Assembly: GCA_038210135.1 (NCBI GenBank)
Contig: JBBQWZ010000030.1
Location: 18,712-82,711 of the forward strand
Direction: 5' to 3'
DNA: 64,000 bases
From: JBBQWZ01 sp038210135
Lineage (GTDB): Bacteria > Acidobacteriota > Terriglobia > Bryobacterales > Bryobacteraceae
Shown in pieces: positions 15,786 to 23,888 of the stretch. Position 1 is the first letter of the stretch. Every line of letters starts with the position of its first letter. The notes below the pieces were generated by a model that was not told where the DNA came from, did no database searches, and saw only the letters and a program-made list of their open reading frames with translations. A program made the translations under genes and the position numbers.

Positions 15786-16651
15786 CACTTCCTCCACATC
15801 CGGCCGAACTGCGAAATCTCGTAGGAAACGCCGAACCGCAGCAGGAAGCCCGCGCTTTGGCCGGTGATGCCAAAGCCCGGAGAGATCTTGAATGCCGGGC
15901 CATTCGGAAGCGTCCACGAAACGGTGGGTGCGAGGTAGTGTGAGGTTTCACGGAGCCCGAAAGCCTCGTGCGTTCCCAGTCCACCGTATAACTCGACACC
16001 CGCCTGAATGTTCTCCGGACACAAGCTGCAATTCGCGGAGCGTGCGGCCAGCGCCAACGGCCGACTCACTCCGACCGCGTACCCGAACTCGAATGGCGCG
16101 TGTCGCACGTTCTTTTCAGCAATGAAGTTTTCGGCGATCGTCCACCCGCGGAAGTGGCTGCTCAGTATCAGTTTGGCCTCCAGCTCCCGTTTTTTCTCCT
16201 GCCGCGTGATCGCGTTAAGGCCGCTCAGGTCGTCCTGCCCGTCGTGGCCCACGACTTCGAGCAGACTGCGGTTGGCTCCATTGATGTTTTCAAACTCCAC
16301 GTAGAGGACCGGGTTGATCCAATGCTCCCGCGGAAGAATGCGGAAACGGTTTTCCCAACGGTAGCCCGTAAAGAGCGTGCTCTCGCGTGTGGTTTGTCCT
16401 TCCAAATACACTTCGGTTGTCCACCATGCCTTGATGCCATATTCGAGTTCAGTCGTGATTCCGAGAAAGCGGCTGCCGTCAGCGGGCTTGCCTGTCACGT
16501 TTCGCATCCCGAGCTCAAGGTTGCCCGGCTCTTCCATCTGGTGGGTATAGGTGACGAAGAACGGACTTTCGGCGGCGGGCAACAACCATGCCACTGCAAA
16601 GCACAATAGAAACTTCAGTTTTGGAACACCTATCCTAACCCTCTCGTGCAT
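15785..16651 (-). CDS. Outer-membrane beta-barrel protein of unknown function
   Basis: A 288-residue exported protein with a signal peptide (KLKFLLCFAVAWLLPAA) and alternating amphipathic strands, for example LELGMRNVTG, TELEYGIKAWWTTEVYLEGQ and NPVLYVEFENI. The C-terminal GFLLRFGVSYEISQFGRMWR suggests a small barrel. Two cysteines (NCSLCPEN) form a CxxC near residue 215, unusual for a porin. The gene precedes and overlaps the cytochrome c gene, and a candidate promoter with flanking GTTGCAAC palindromes lies upstream, so the pair is probably regulated as one unit. A role in moving electrons or metal across the envelope is speculation; no conserved family name is certain. Confidence 0.75.
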   Translation of the reverse strand: MHERVRIGVPKLKFLLCFAVAWLLPAAESPFFVTYTHQMEEPGNLELGMRNVTGKPADGSRFLGITTELEYGIKAWWTTEVYLEGQTTRESTLFTGYRWENRFRILPREHWINPVLYVEFENINGANRSLLEVVGHDGQDDLSGLNAITRQEKKRELEAKLILSSHFRGWTIAENFIAEKNVRHAPFEFGYAVGVSRPLALAARSANCSLCPENIQAGVELYGGLGTHEAFGLRETSHYLAPTVSWTLPNGPAFKISPGFGITGQSAGFLLRFGVSYEISQFGRMWRK

Positions 16652-16663
16652 TTGGAACCTTTC

Positions 16664-16672
16664 GGTTGCAAC
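16664..16672. promoter_or_regulatory. GGTTGCAAC palindromic site, proximal copy
   Basis: GTTGCAAC is a perfect eight-base palindrome. This copy lies 13 bases upstream of the outer-membrane protein start, and an identical nine-base copy lies at 16762-16770 on the far side of the candidate promoter. A near match (GTTGCAGCT) is at 16699-16707. The placement suits an operator bound by a dimeric regulator. Confidence 0.4.
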
Positions 16673-16714
16673 CAGCCATCCCGTCTGTACGCAGCTGAGT
16701 TGCAGCTAGAGATC

Positions 16715-16744
16715 ATCATAATGCAATATATTTCGATAGTTCAA
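16715..16744 (-). promoter_or_regulatory. Candidate sigma-70 promoter of the outer-membrane protein/cytochrome c operon
   Basis: Reading the minus strand, TTGAAC (16739-16744) is followed after 18 bases by TATGAT (16715-16720). The surrounding 40 bases are clearly AT-rich against a GC-rich background. The predicted start of transcription would be about 55 bases upstream of the ATG at 16651. Confidence 0.5.
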
Positions 16745-16761
16745 CCGTTTTGATGCAAATG

Positions 16762-16770
16762 GGTTGCAAC
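16762..16770. promoter_or_regulatory. GGTTGCAAC palindromic site, distal copy
   Basis: Exact second copy of the nine-base site at 16664-16672, here 18 bases upstream of the -35 element. Two identical palindromes flanking one promoter are compatible with a repression loop or an activator site; this is inference. Confidence 0.4.
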
Positions 16771-16909
16771 TGAGGCTGGACTGTAGAATCTAGGACCTGA
16801 ATGGTCGTAGATCCGCATGGCGAATACGCCGCCAGCGTGACGGAGGTCCCAGTAGCGAGTGGGAAACGACCTCGGCGTACGTTGATTCTAGAATTTTAAG
16901 AAGACGGTT

Positions 16910-18115
16910 TTAGGCGACAGGGGAATCTTCATGTCCGGAGCCTGTGGTGGCACTGCTGGAAGGGGGCGCGGGACCATCGGTCGACGGAGTTTGCTTCACT
17001 GGGGCTCGGCTTTCTACCGGAAGGGTGAAGAAAAAAGTTGTTCCTTGACCCTGCACGGATTCCGCCCAGATGCGACCTCCTTGGGCGTGCACGATCCGCC
17101 GGCAGATCGCTAAGCCTACGCCGGTTCCGGGATATTCCTCGGCCGAGTGCAAGCGCTTGAAGGGTTGAAAGATAGCCGCGGCGTCTTTAGGGTCGAAGCC
17201 GATGCCGTTGTCCCGGACCGAGATCACCCATTCCGCCCCCGCCTGTTCCGCGCTGACGTGCACGTTCGCGGGTTCGTCCGGCTTTCGATACTTCACCGCG
17301 TTTCCGATCAGATTCTGGAAAAGGCGAACCATTTGCCCCCGGTCAACGGGCAAGGTGGGCATAGGATCGTGAGTGACGGTAGCGCCGCTCTCCTGGACGG
17401 CTCCATCAAGGTGCGTCAGCGCTGCCTCTAAATCCTCATCGAGAGCAACCGAGACCGGCCGATTTTCTTCGGTGGTCAGGCGTGCATACCCGAGTAAATC
17501 ATTGATCAGGGAACTCATGCGCTCGGCCGCGCGAACTATAAAATCAAGGAAATGATCTGCGTCCGCGTCCAACTGGCCCTTATACTGTTGCGTGAGCAAT
17601 TGAGCATACGACCGCATGGTCCGGAGCGGTTCTTGGAGATCATGGCTGGCGGCGTAGGCAAACTGCTCGAGGGCGGTGTTCGATTCGGTCAGCGCATCCT
17701 GCAATTGCTTGCGCGACGTCTCATCACTCATGATCTTTGCGTAGCCGATTAACCTCCCCTGCTCATCGTAAAGGACATTCATAAAGCCGTTCGCGAAAAA
17801 GTCGGTACCGTTCTTGTGCCGGTGCCAGCGGATGTCGGTCGCGCATCCACGTTCCCGCGCTTGTTGCATTTCTGATTCGCAGACTTCGACCGCCTTCTCC
17901 GCGGGTGTGAAAATCATACAAGCGTGCTGGCCGATCCATTCCTCTTCGGAGTAGCCGAGGAGTTGTTCGACACCGGCATTCCACGAGGTGATGATGCCAT
18001 CCGGATCCAGCATGAACATCGCATAATTCCGCAGTTCGCGGACCTGCATGCGATAGACATCCGCGGCCGGGAGCTTGGTCAGCGCTCCGGACTGGTTCGA
18101 ATTTGTTTCGTCCAT
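16910..18115 (-). CDS. PAS-domain sensor histidine kinase (orphan)
   Basis: A soluble 401-residue kinase. The PAS domain spans residues about 25-135 (YAMFMLDPDGIITSWNAGVE, LLGYSEEEW, with a PAC tail GYAKIMSDETSRKQLQ). A HisKA dimerisation domain has the phosphoacceptor His158 in YAASHDLQEPLR. The HATPase domain shows the N-box LIGNAVKYRKP, the G1 box DNGIGFD and the G2 box GTGVGLAI. This layout resembles phytochrome-like or bacteriophytochrome-related kinases. There is no transmembrane segment, so it senses a cytoplasmic signal. ATG 18115 begins the recognisable protein; an open frame upstream to 18412 is not conserved-looking. No response regulator is adjacent; the nearest is at 45616. Confidence 0.92.
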   Translation of the reverse strand: MDETNSNQSGALTKLPAADVYRMQVRELRNYAMFMLDPDGIITSWNAGVEQLLGYSEEEWIGQHACMIFTPAEKAVEVCESEMQQARERGCATDIRWHRHKNGTDFFANGFMNVLYDEQGRLIGYAKIMSDETSRKQLQDALTESNTALEQFAYAASHDLQEPLRTMRSYAQLLTQQYKGQLDADADHFLDFIVRAAERMSSLINDLLGYARLTTEENRPVSVALDEDLEAALTHLDGAVQESGATVTHDPMPTLPVDRGQMVRLFQNLIGNAVKYRKPDEPANVHVSAEQAGAEWVISVRDNGIGFDPKDAAAIFQPFKRLHSAEEYPGTGVGLAICRRIVHAQGGRIWAESVQGQGTTFFFTLPVESRAPVKQTPSTDGPAPPSSSATTGSGHEDSPVA

Positions 18116-18392
18116 AACTGTACCCTGCTGGGAGATTTCGGGAGTGCCGTATCTTGCCCTGGTAAAGCTCGGCGCTGAGGACTTCCCGCTCTGTTTGTGA
18201 GTTGCCTCTACGCGATCTTCTAATGATAGATGGTCCTTCGCTCCTCCACATCGGACTGCGCCAACTTCGCGTCTACTCCGACCCTTCCATGCCATCGAAA
18301 GACGTCTTAGGCGGCTCGATTCCACTGCACTCCGGATGGCTAACAACCGGCAGGACACCAAGAATCCGCGTTCGTGCCGGTAGAATGAGCTT

Positions 18393-20675
18393 ATGGCGAA
18401 CCGTATGCCCACAATCGCGAGCGGGATTCAAATCGTGGCGTGGCTTGTCGGATGCCTTTTCAGTACAGCACCCGGCTTTGCAGGCTTATCCTACTCGACA
18501 TATTTGCGCGACGGCTTCACACCCAAGGCGATGACTTCCGACTCGCAGGGGAATTTGTATCTTGCCGGAAATGCCGCGACCGACCCGCTTTCCGATACCA
18601 GCAGTGCGTTGGTCATGAAGATCGACCCGAAGGGCGGGAGCGTCATTTACCTGCAGTATTTGGACAGCGCGTCGCTCGGTGGCGTCAGCGCCATCGTGGT
18701 GGACAGCGCGGGCAACGCGTATGTGACGGGCGTTACCTCCAATCCCAATTTTGCGGTGATCGGGGGAGGATCGTTGGGTACTCCGCCAGTGAACAGTACA
18801 CGAGGGTACGTGACGAAGATCGGGCCGAACGGTGCCATTCTCCTCTCGGTGTTGATTGGAGGTTCCACGCCGAGCACGCCGTTGGGCATCGCGCTGACGG
18901 CGCAGGGCGAGATTGTGGTCAGTGGCATCAGCCAGGCGGATGGCTTTCCGGTGACGCCGGGCTCCTATCAGATTCCGTCCTCGTTGGGCAAATGGTTTTT
19001 GATGAAGCTGGATGCGACGGCATCGAAGGTGGTCTTTTCGGCGACGGGAATTGGAGGGAATTCCATCGCGCTGGACGCGGCGGGGAATATCTACGTGGCG
19101 GGGAGCAGCATCGGAACCGATTATCCGACCACACCGGAGGCTTACCAAACGACGTTCATGCAGGGGCATGTCTGTTTCGGGTTGTGCCAGTTCAGCTTCC
19201 CCGGCGTTCTGCAACATGTGACCAAGGTGGACCCGACCGGCTCGAAGCTGATCTATTCGACCGGGCTTAACAACACGACTGGAGGCGCGGGGTCCACCAC
19301 CAACACCGGCCTTGCCGTCGATGCGGCGGGCAATGCCTACGTGACCGGGACGCTGCTCGAAGCGTCGTATCCGTTCACGGCCAGAAGCTCCGGGTCTTCG
19401 AACGGATTTGTGACCAAGTTGAATCCATCGGGTGGTGGCGTAGTGTTCTCGATTCCGGCTGGCGGCAGCGGCTACTTCAACGGTCCGGTGCTTGGCGCGG
19501 GAGGAGTGGTATTAGACACAGCGGGGTCCTTGTATGTGGCTACCACCTTGACGACCGCGACGCCGGTTGGCTTCGGGATCATACCTCCGGTGGTGACGCT
19601 GCCCGATGTATTGGCATGGGTTCCCCAGCCTTGCCGGCCGAATGTGGTGACCTCGTCGAGCGGGTCCTTCGTTACGAAAGTGGATGCCGTGACGGGCACC
19701 GTGCAGGACGTCCAATGGCTGGGTGGTTCGGCGACGGCGGCGGCTGCGCTGACCTTCGCCGGAAATAAGGTGTGGGTGGCGGGCTATACGCCTACCGCGG
19801 ACGTCCCCATCACGGTGGGTGCGATCGTACCGGGGAAGCTTCCTCCCGGGCCCGTGCCGGGGGCCTTTCTGGCAGCCGTCGATTTTTCGCAGCCCGTGGC
19901 TCCGACTGGCGGCCCGGCCATCGCCTGCATTTTGGATGCGGGCAATTTAACGCATGCCGGGCCAGTCGCCATCTATCAGATTCTTTCGATTTTCGGACTG
20001 AATCTGGGACCTGCGACGGGTTTGGCGGCGATGGATTCGACCACCACATCCTTAGGCGGGGTGACGGTGACGTTTGGCGGCGTTCCGGCGATTTTGCTGT
20101 ATGTCTCGTCCACGCAAATCAATGTGCTGGTTCCATCGCCTGCTCCGTTGCCAGGCATCGTGCAGTTTCCGGCGGCGTCTTTGATGACGATTTCGTATAA
20201 CGGCGCGACGCTTCAGCGGCAGATTCCGCTGACCACGTTCCATTTGGATCTGTTCGCCGATGTCGCGGCTTCGGATACGCCTTGCCCGGATACACGGCTG
20301 CGGTTTCAACTCGTGGCGCTGAATGCGGACGGGACCCGGAACTCTTGCGCGAAGCCGGCAAAAGCGGGGTCAGCGGTCTCGGTGTTTGTGCATGGCCCCG
20401 GGGGAAATCAAATCGGCCTGCCGCTTTTCCCGACTTTATTCGGGTTGGAGGCGAAGCTGGGAACGTGTCCGGCGGTGGTGGAGAAGACAACGCTGACAGG
20501 GCTGGTCTATCAGGTGGATCTCCGCTTGCCGGGAAACCTGGCGGCGTGTGCGAGTTCTACTTCCCCGGTGCTGCTGCAGTTGACCATGCGGTACGACGAC
20601 AATCCCGTAGGTCCGCTACAGCCCGCTGCTGCTGTCGCGGTAGCGCAACCGCTTTTGCTGTGGGCAACACCCTAG
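18393..20675 (+). CDS. Secreted SBBP-repeat protein with a Solibacter-type C-terminal domain (TIGR03437)
   Basis: A 760-residue exported protein. The signal peptide includes IVAWLVGCLFSTAPGFAG. Beta-propeller-like SBBP repeats recur with the pattern D-AGN-YV-G (VVDSAGNAYVTG, ALDAAGNIYVAG, AVDAAGNAYVTG, VLDTAGSLYVAT) over residues about 40-470. The last 230 residues carry the acidobacterial C-terminal domain (AIYQILSIFGLNLGPATG, VTVTFGGVPAILLYVSSTQI, NVLVPSPAPLPG). It lacks catalytic residues and is probably an extracellular or surface binding protein. ATG 18393 or 18405 could be the start. Convergent with the ferritin-like gene, with a shared hairpin terminator between them. Confidence 0.87.
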   Translation: MANRMPTIASGIQIVAWLVGCLFSTAPGFAGLSYSTYLRDGFTPKAMTSDSQGNLYLAGNAATDPLSDTSSALVMKIDPKGGSVIYLQYLDSASLGGVSAIVVDSAGNAYVTGVTSNPNFAVIGGGSLGTPPVNSTRGYVTKIGPNGAILLSVLIGGSTPSTPLGIALTAQGEIVVSGISQADGFPVTPGSYQIPSSLGKWFLMKLDATASKVVFSATGIGGNSIALDAAGNIYVAGSSIGTDYPTTPEAYQTTFMQGHVCFGLCQFSFPGVLQHVTKVDPTGSKLIYSTGLNNTTGGAGSTTNTGLAVDAAGNAYVTGTLLEASYPFTARSSGSSNGFVTKLNPSGGGVVFSIPAGGSGYFNGPVLGAGGVVLDTAGSLYVATTLTTATPVGFGIIPPVVTLPDVLAWVPQPCRPNVVTSSSGSFVTKVDAVTGTVQDVQWLGGSATAAAALTFAGNKVWVAGYTPTADVPITVGAIVPGKLPPGPVPGAFLAAVDFSQPVAPTGGPAIACILDAGNLTHAGPVAIYQILSIFGLNLGPATGLAAMDSTTTSLGGVTVTFGGVPAILLYVSSTQINVLVPSPAPLPGIVQFPAASLMTISYNGATLQRQIPLTTFHLDLFADVAASDTPCPDTRLRFQLVALNADGTRNSCAKPAKAGSAVSVFVHGPGGNQIGLPLFPTLFGLEAKLGTCPAVVEKTTLTGLVYQVDLRLPGNLAACASSTSPVLLQLTMRYDDNPVGPLQPAAAVAVAQPLLLWATP

Positions 20676-20704
20676 GCTTCGACGAACAGACCAACAGGTT
20701 CGAG

Positions 20705-20732
20705 CGAGGGCGGAGCGTCACCTCCGCCCTCG
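20705..20732. terminator. Bidirectional hairpin terminator
   Basis: A perfect 11-base inverted repeat, CGAGGGCGGAG and CTCCGCCCTCG, with a six-base loop. It lies 30 bases after the stop of the TIGR03437 protein gene and 40 bases after the end of the convergent ferritin-like gene. There is no strong T tract on either side, so it is either a weak intrinsic terminator or an RNA-stabilising hairpin serving both. Confidence 0.7.
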
Positions 20733-20772
20733 TCAGGGAAACTATCCCCGAAAATTAAATTGCGATTCAAAT

Positions 20773-21228
20773 TTACTTCCTGGGCACTTCGACACCAAGC
20801 GCCGTGGCCAGGGCAATCTGATGATCTTGCTCATCGACGAGAATCGTTCGGATCAGTTCGGCCATCGCAAATTCCTGCAACTCTTCGCATTGGTCTACTC
20901 GCTCACGATAGTTGCGAATCGTTTCTGTTTCGTTCTCCAAATCGAAACGCAGCATGTCCTTCGCCTTCTCGGAGGTTTTGACTACTTTGGCGGTGACGGC
21001 CGGCATGCCGCCTAGATAATCGATTTGCTTCGCAATGATCAATGCGTGCGCGAGTTCTTCGTGGGCATGCTTTTCCAGTTCGGCGGCAATGTTCATGTAC
21101 TCCGCGCCTTTTAGAACCTGCGAGTACGTGATGTAAGAGATGATTGCTTGGTACTCTCTTTGGAGGTCTTCGTTCAAACCGGCGATCAGTTGTTTCGTTG
21201 TCACGGTCGTGGCGACTTTCTTAGGCAT
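20773..21228 (-). CDS. Ferritin-like / bacterioferritin-type diiron protein
   Basis: A 151-residue four-helix bundle protein. All ferroxidase-type ligands are in place: Glu25 in LQREYQA, Glu58 with His61 in HEELAHA, a glutamate of ENETET near residue 100, and Glu133 with His136 in VDEQDHQIA. It probably stores iron or oxidises it with oxygen or peroxide in the cytoplasm. There is no haem-ligand methionine that can be identified with confidence, so it may be a ferritin-like rather than a true bacterioferritin. It follows the ECF sigma factor gene on the same strand after 87 bases, which may mean shared control by stress. Confidence 0.88.
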   Translation of the reverse strand: MPKKVATTVTTKQLIAGLNEDLQREYQAIISYITYSQVLKGAEYMNIAAELEKHAHEELAHALIIAKQIDYLGGMPAVTAKVVKTSEKAKDMLRFDLENETETIRNYRERVDQCEELQEFAMAELIRTILVDEQDHQIALATALGVEVPRK

Positions 21229-21315
21229 GGGTTAAGTATCGTTCATTCAGCCGCGTTGTTTCCGGGGCACTTCGGTTGCTTCACACGCAGATATTCAGGG
21301 GTCCCAATCGACTCG

Positions 21316-21966
21316 TCAATTTCCGCCCATTGCCAACAGCACTTTTGCGCTTTCCGCTGCCCGCGCGGCTTCCGCTCCGGTCAGATCCATACGCATCGCA
21401 GTCAATGCCGATCGAACGCGGGTCTTGATGGTTCCAAGTGGTTCACAAGTTCGGATCGCAATTTCCGTATGGGAGAGCCCCTCGAAATAGGCGAGTTGGA
21501 TTACTTGGCGGTGATTTTCGCTTAAGTTTGCCAACGTTTCTTTTAGCAGGCGTTCCCGATCCAAGTTCAGAATTCCGGCCTCCAGATCAGCAAAGAGTGT
21601 TGGATTCACGAACCTTTCCATCTTTGAATCAGGACTCGCCGGACGCCCCGCGGCCGCGCGCAAGTGATCAATGGCCCGATGGCGCGCAATCGCCACCAGC
21701 CAAGGGCGGACTGATCCTCGAAGCTTGTCAAACTGCGCGGATCGGCTCCATGCGCGAAGGAAGACTTCTTGCGTGAGGTCTTCGGCGACAGCGCTATCGC
21801 CGACCATCCGGATGATGATTGAGTACACGATCCGGCCGTACCGGTCGAATACGGCGGTCAGAGCCTTAGGGTCTCGAAGTTCAAGACCGTCTCGCAACTC
21901 CGAGTCGGCGCACTGCGGAGTGTCTTGCGATTGCCAGTTCACGGTTGCACCCGTTTCTGTTCGCAA
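21316..21966 (-). CDS. ECF-type RNA polymerase sigma factor (SigK-like)
   Basis: A 216-residue sigma-70 family factor of the extracytoplasmic type. Region 2 is at about residues 35-105 (FDRYGRIVYSIIIRMVGDSA, EDLTQEVFLRAWSR, RPWLVAIARHRAIDHLR). Region 4 is at residues about 145-200 (NLSENHRQVIQLAYFEGLSH, TEIAIRTCEPLGTIKTRVRS). The GTIKTR recognition helix and the length match SigK-like ECFs. TTG 21966 has GAAG upstream; GTG 21942 is an alternative. ECF genes normally have an anti-sigma partner next door; none is seen, and the next gene encodes a ferritin-like protein. Its target promoters cannot be read from this window. Confidence 0.9.
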   Translation of the reverse strand: MRTETGATVNWQSQDTPQCADSELRDGLELRDPKALTAVFDRYGRIVYSIIIRMVGDSAVAEDLTQEVFLRAWSRSAQFDKLRGSVRPWLVAIARHRAIDHLRAAAGRPASPDSKMERFVNPTLFADLEAGILNLDRERLLKETLANLSENHRQVIQLAYFEGLSHTEIAIRTCEPLGTIKTRVRSALTAMRMDLTGAEAARAAESAKVLLAMGGN

Positions 21967-22455
21967 GAATCTTCGCGAACCTCATCGTGTGATGCTGACT
22001 GTTGATCCGCCGATGGTTTCTTTTGTTTCAGTCGCGATTGTGTCGCGAGAAATGATTTCGGGAAATGTATAAAAAATGAGCAACGAGCAGGTCCGAGTCG
22101 CCCTGTGGTCGTAATGGGGAACGTGAGCTGGTTCGTGTGTTTGTTGGAGTGGAAGTGATGTAATCCGAGTATCGGTCAAGGGGGCGTTTCCCAGACGACC
22201 GGGTAGAAGTGATTCGATACCGCTCGGACCATGCTCGGGTGCCCTAAGTGACCAGTTCGCTACCCGGCCACGATAGCAACTGGGCCCGATTGGGACCGAG
22301 CCGTCATTTCCCAGGCCGAGCTTGATGCGCGCTGAGAGCAGTTTTTGAGTTTATGTGGACTGCGCTCGATCCGAGCCGCGCACAAAGTAGCGCGTAGCGC
22401 TGCGGCGTAAGGGGATTACATGCTGTTCCGCCATTTACGAAACCTTGGAACTGCT
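21967..22455. other. Intergenic stretch without a recognised gene
   Basis: About 490 bases between the ECF sigma gene start and the end of the DUF1501 gene. No frame gives a protein with recognisable features. An AT-rich patch near 22062-22082 (AATGTATAAAAAATGAG) could hold the sigma gene promoter. GGGGCGTTTCCCAGACGA near 22182-22200 closely resembles GGGGCGTTTCCCGGACGA near 26043-26060 at the other end of the DUF1549/DUF1501 operon. Confidence 0.5.
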
Positions 22456-23865
22456 TCAGGTCCACAACTCGTTGATCGGGCCGTAAAGATCGCTTCCGGA
22501 GAACGGAACATATTCGAATCCTCGTCCGAAGGGATCGTCATGCCGTACCGTCGTCCAGTCGATTCCCATTGCAGAGTAGATCGTCGCCTCGACATCTTCG
22601 GGGCGGACATAGCGCTGGCGCGACCAACCGAAGTCGGTGGTGTCGGCACCGTCGGAATTGGTCGCTCCCAGTGCCCGGCCGCCCTTGATCCCGGCGCCTG
22701 CGAACAGAATCGATTGCTGGACGTAATGGTCGCGTCCGCCGGCAGCAGATAAGGCGCCCACCGTCCTGCCGAATTCTCCCGCGACTACGACCAGGGTCTG
22801 GTCCAACTGGCCTGACGCTTTGAGGTCCGCCAGCAACGCGGCAAGGCCCGTGTCGAACGGCGCGCCCATCGTGTAAAGGTTGTTTCCCTTGGCGTTTTGC
22901 TGGCCGTAGATATCCTGGTGCATGTCCCAGCTTCCGAAGCTGATCTGCACGAATCGCGTGCCCTGATTCGCGGCCAGAGTCTGCTTGGCGATCAGGCACG
23001 CGTTTCCGAACGCTGAGCCTCCATACCGCATGCTATCCGCCGCCAGGTAACTGAATGCCGAAGTCACCGTGGGATTGTAGGTCAGGCCTTTTGCGGCCTT
23101 GTAAAAGGCGTCGTAATCCGACAACTCCTGCCCGTACGGCGCGGAACTTCTCAGCGTACCGTCAAGCTGCTGCAGACGCGAATACATGGTGTCGAAACGC
23201 GTTTGCCCGAGCGTATTCGTCGTATCGGGTACGCCGGTGCCCGAAGGATTGTTGATGCGGAAAGGAGCGTAGGTGGCCGGAAAATATCCCGGACCGACGC
23301 CCGACGGCGAATTCAGCGCCAGGAAGGTGGGGAAAACCTGGCCCGGCAAACGCTGCGAATCTTTCTCGATCGCGACCACGCTTCCGATGTTCGGCGCAAT
23401 ATTGCCCAGCGCCGCCGCCGGATTCCGCCCGATCTGCGTCCACGTTTGCGCCAGCGAATGGACCAGCGCCCAGGCGCGCATGCTCCGGACGATGGCCACA
23501 TTCGGAAGCTGCGCGGCAAGATTCGGCAAAAGCCCGGTCGGCCATTGCAGCCCATTGATCGCCGACGCCTTGAAGTTCGCCGGGGTCACTCCGTTGACTA
23601 CTTTGAGGTCGAACGTGTCGGTGTGGCTCGGCGCGCCCGTCAGCAGGATGAAGATGCAATTCTTCGCCTTGTTGATTGTGGTTACGGCCTGCGTTGCAGT
23701 TCCACTCTCGTCCGCCCGGGCCTGCGTCGCCAGGTAGGACGCCGTGACGCCGCTGCCGAGCACTTCGAAGAATTGCCGTCGCGTCCAATGCGGCCGGTTG
23801 AAGAACGTCTTGTGAGGATGCGGATTCTTCGTGACGAATTTCTTGAACTTGTCTTCCGAGTACAT
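22456..23865 (-). CDS. DUF1501 family protein (sulfatase-like fold, exported)
   Basis: A 469-residue DUF1501 protein. Its N-terminus has HWTRRQFFEVLGSGVTASYL, a twin-arginine type signal. Family motifs include IFILLTGAPSHTDTFDLK, NVAIVRSMRAWALVHSLA, FVQISFGSWDMHQ and VAGEFGRTVG; these histidines and aspartates correspond to the metal-binding sulfatase/alkaline-phosphatase-like core. ATG 23865 (MYSEDKFKKF) was chosen because the open frame further upstream runs over the DUF1549 gene in the wrong frame and has no family similarity. It follows that gene after 23 bases. In Acidobacteria and Planctomycetes the pair is a conserved unit of uncertain biochemical role; a part in polysaccharide breakdown has been suggested. 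Confidence 0.88.
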   Translation of the reverse strand: MYSEDKFKKFVTKNPHPHKTFFNRPHWTRRQFFEVLGSGVTASYLATQARADESGTATQAVTTINKAKNCIFILLTGAPSHTDTFDLKVVNGVTPANFKASAINGLQWPTGLLPNLAAQLPNVAIVRSMRAWALVHSLAQTWTQIGRNPAAALGNIAPNIGSVVAIEKDSQRLPGQVFPTFLALNSPSGVGPGYFPATYAPFRINNPSGTGVPDTTNTLGQTRFDTMYSRLQQLDGTLRSSAPYGQELSDYDAFYKAAKGLTYNPTVTSAFSYLAADSMRYGGSAFGNACLIAKQTLAANQGTRFVQISFGSWDMHQDIYGQQNAKGNNLYTMGAPFDTGLAALLADLKASGQLDQTLVVVAGEFGRTVGALSAAGGRDHYVQQSILFAGAGIKGGRALGATNSDGADTTDFGWSRQRYVRPEDVEATIYSAMGIDWTTVRHDDPFGRGFEYVPFSGSDLYGPINELWT

Positions 23866-23888
23866 GATGAGTTCCTCTCGCGTCCGGC

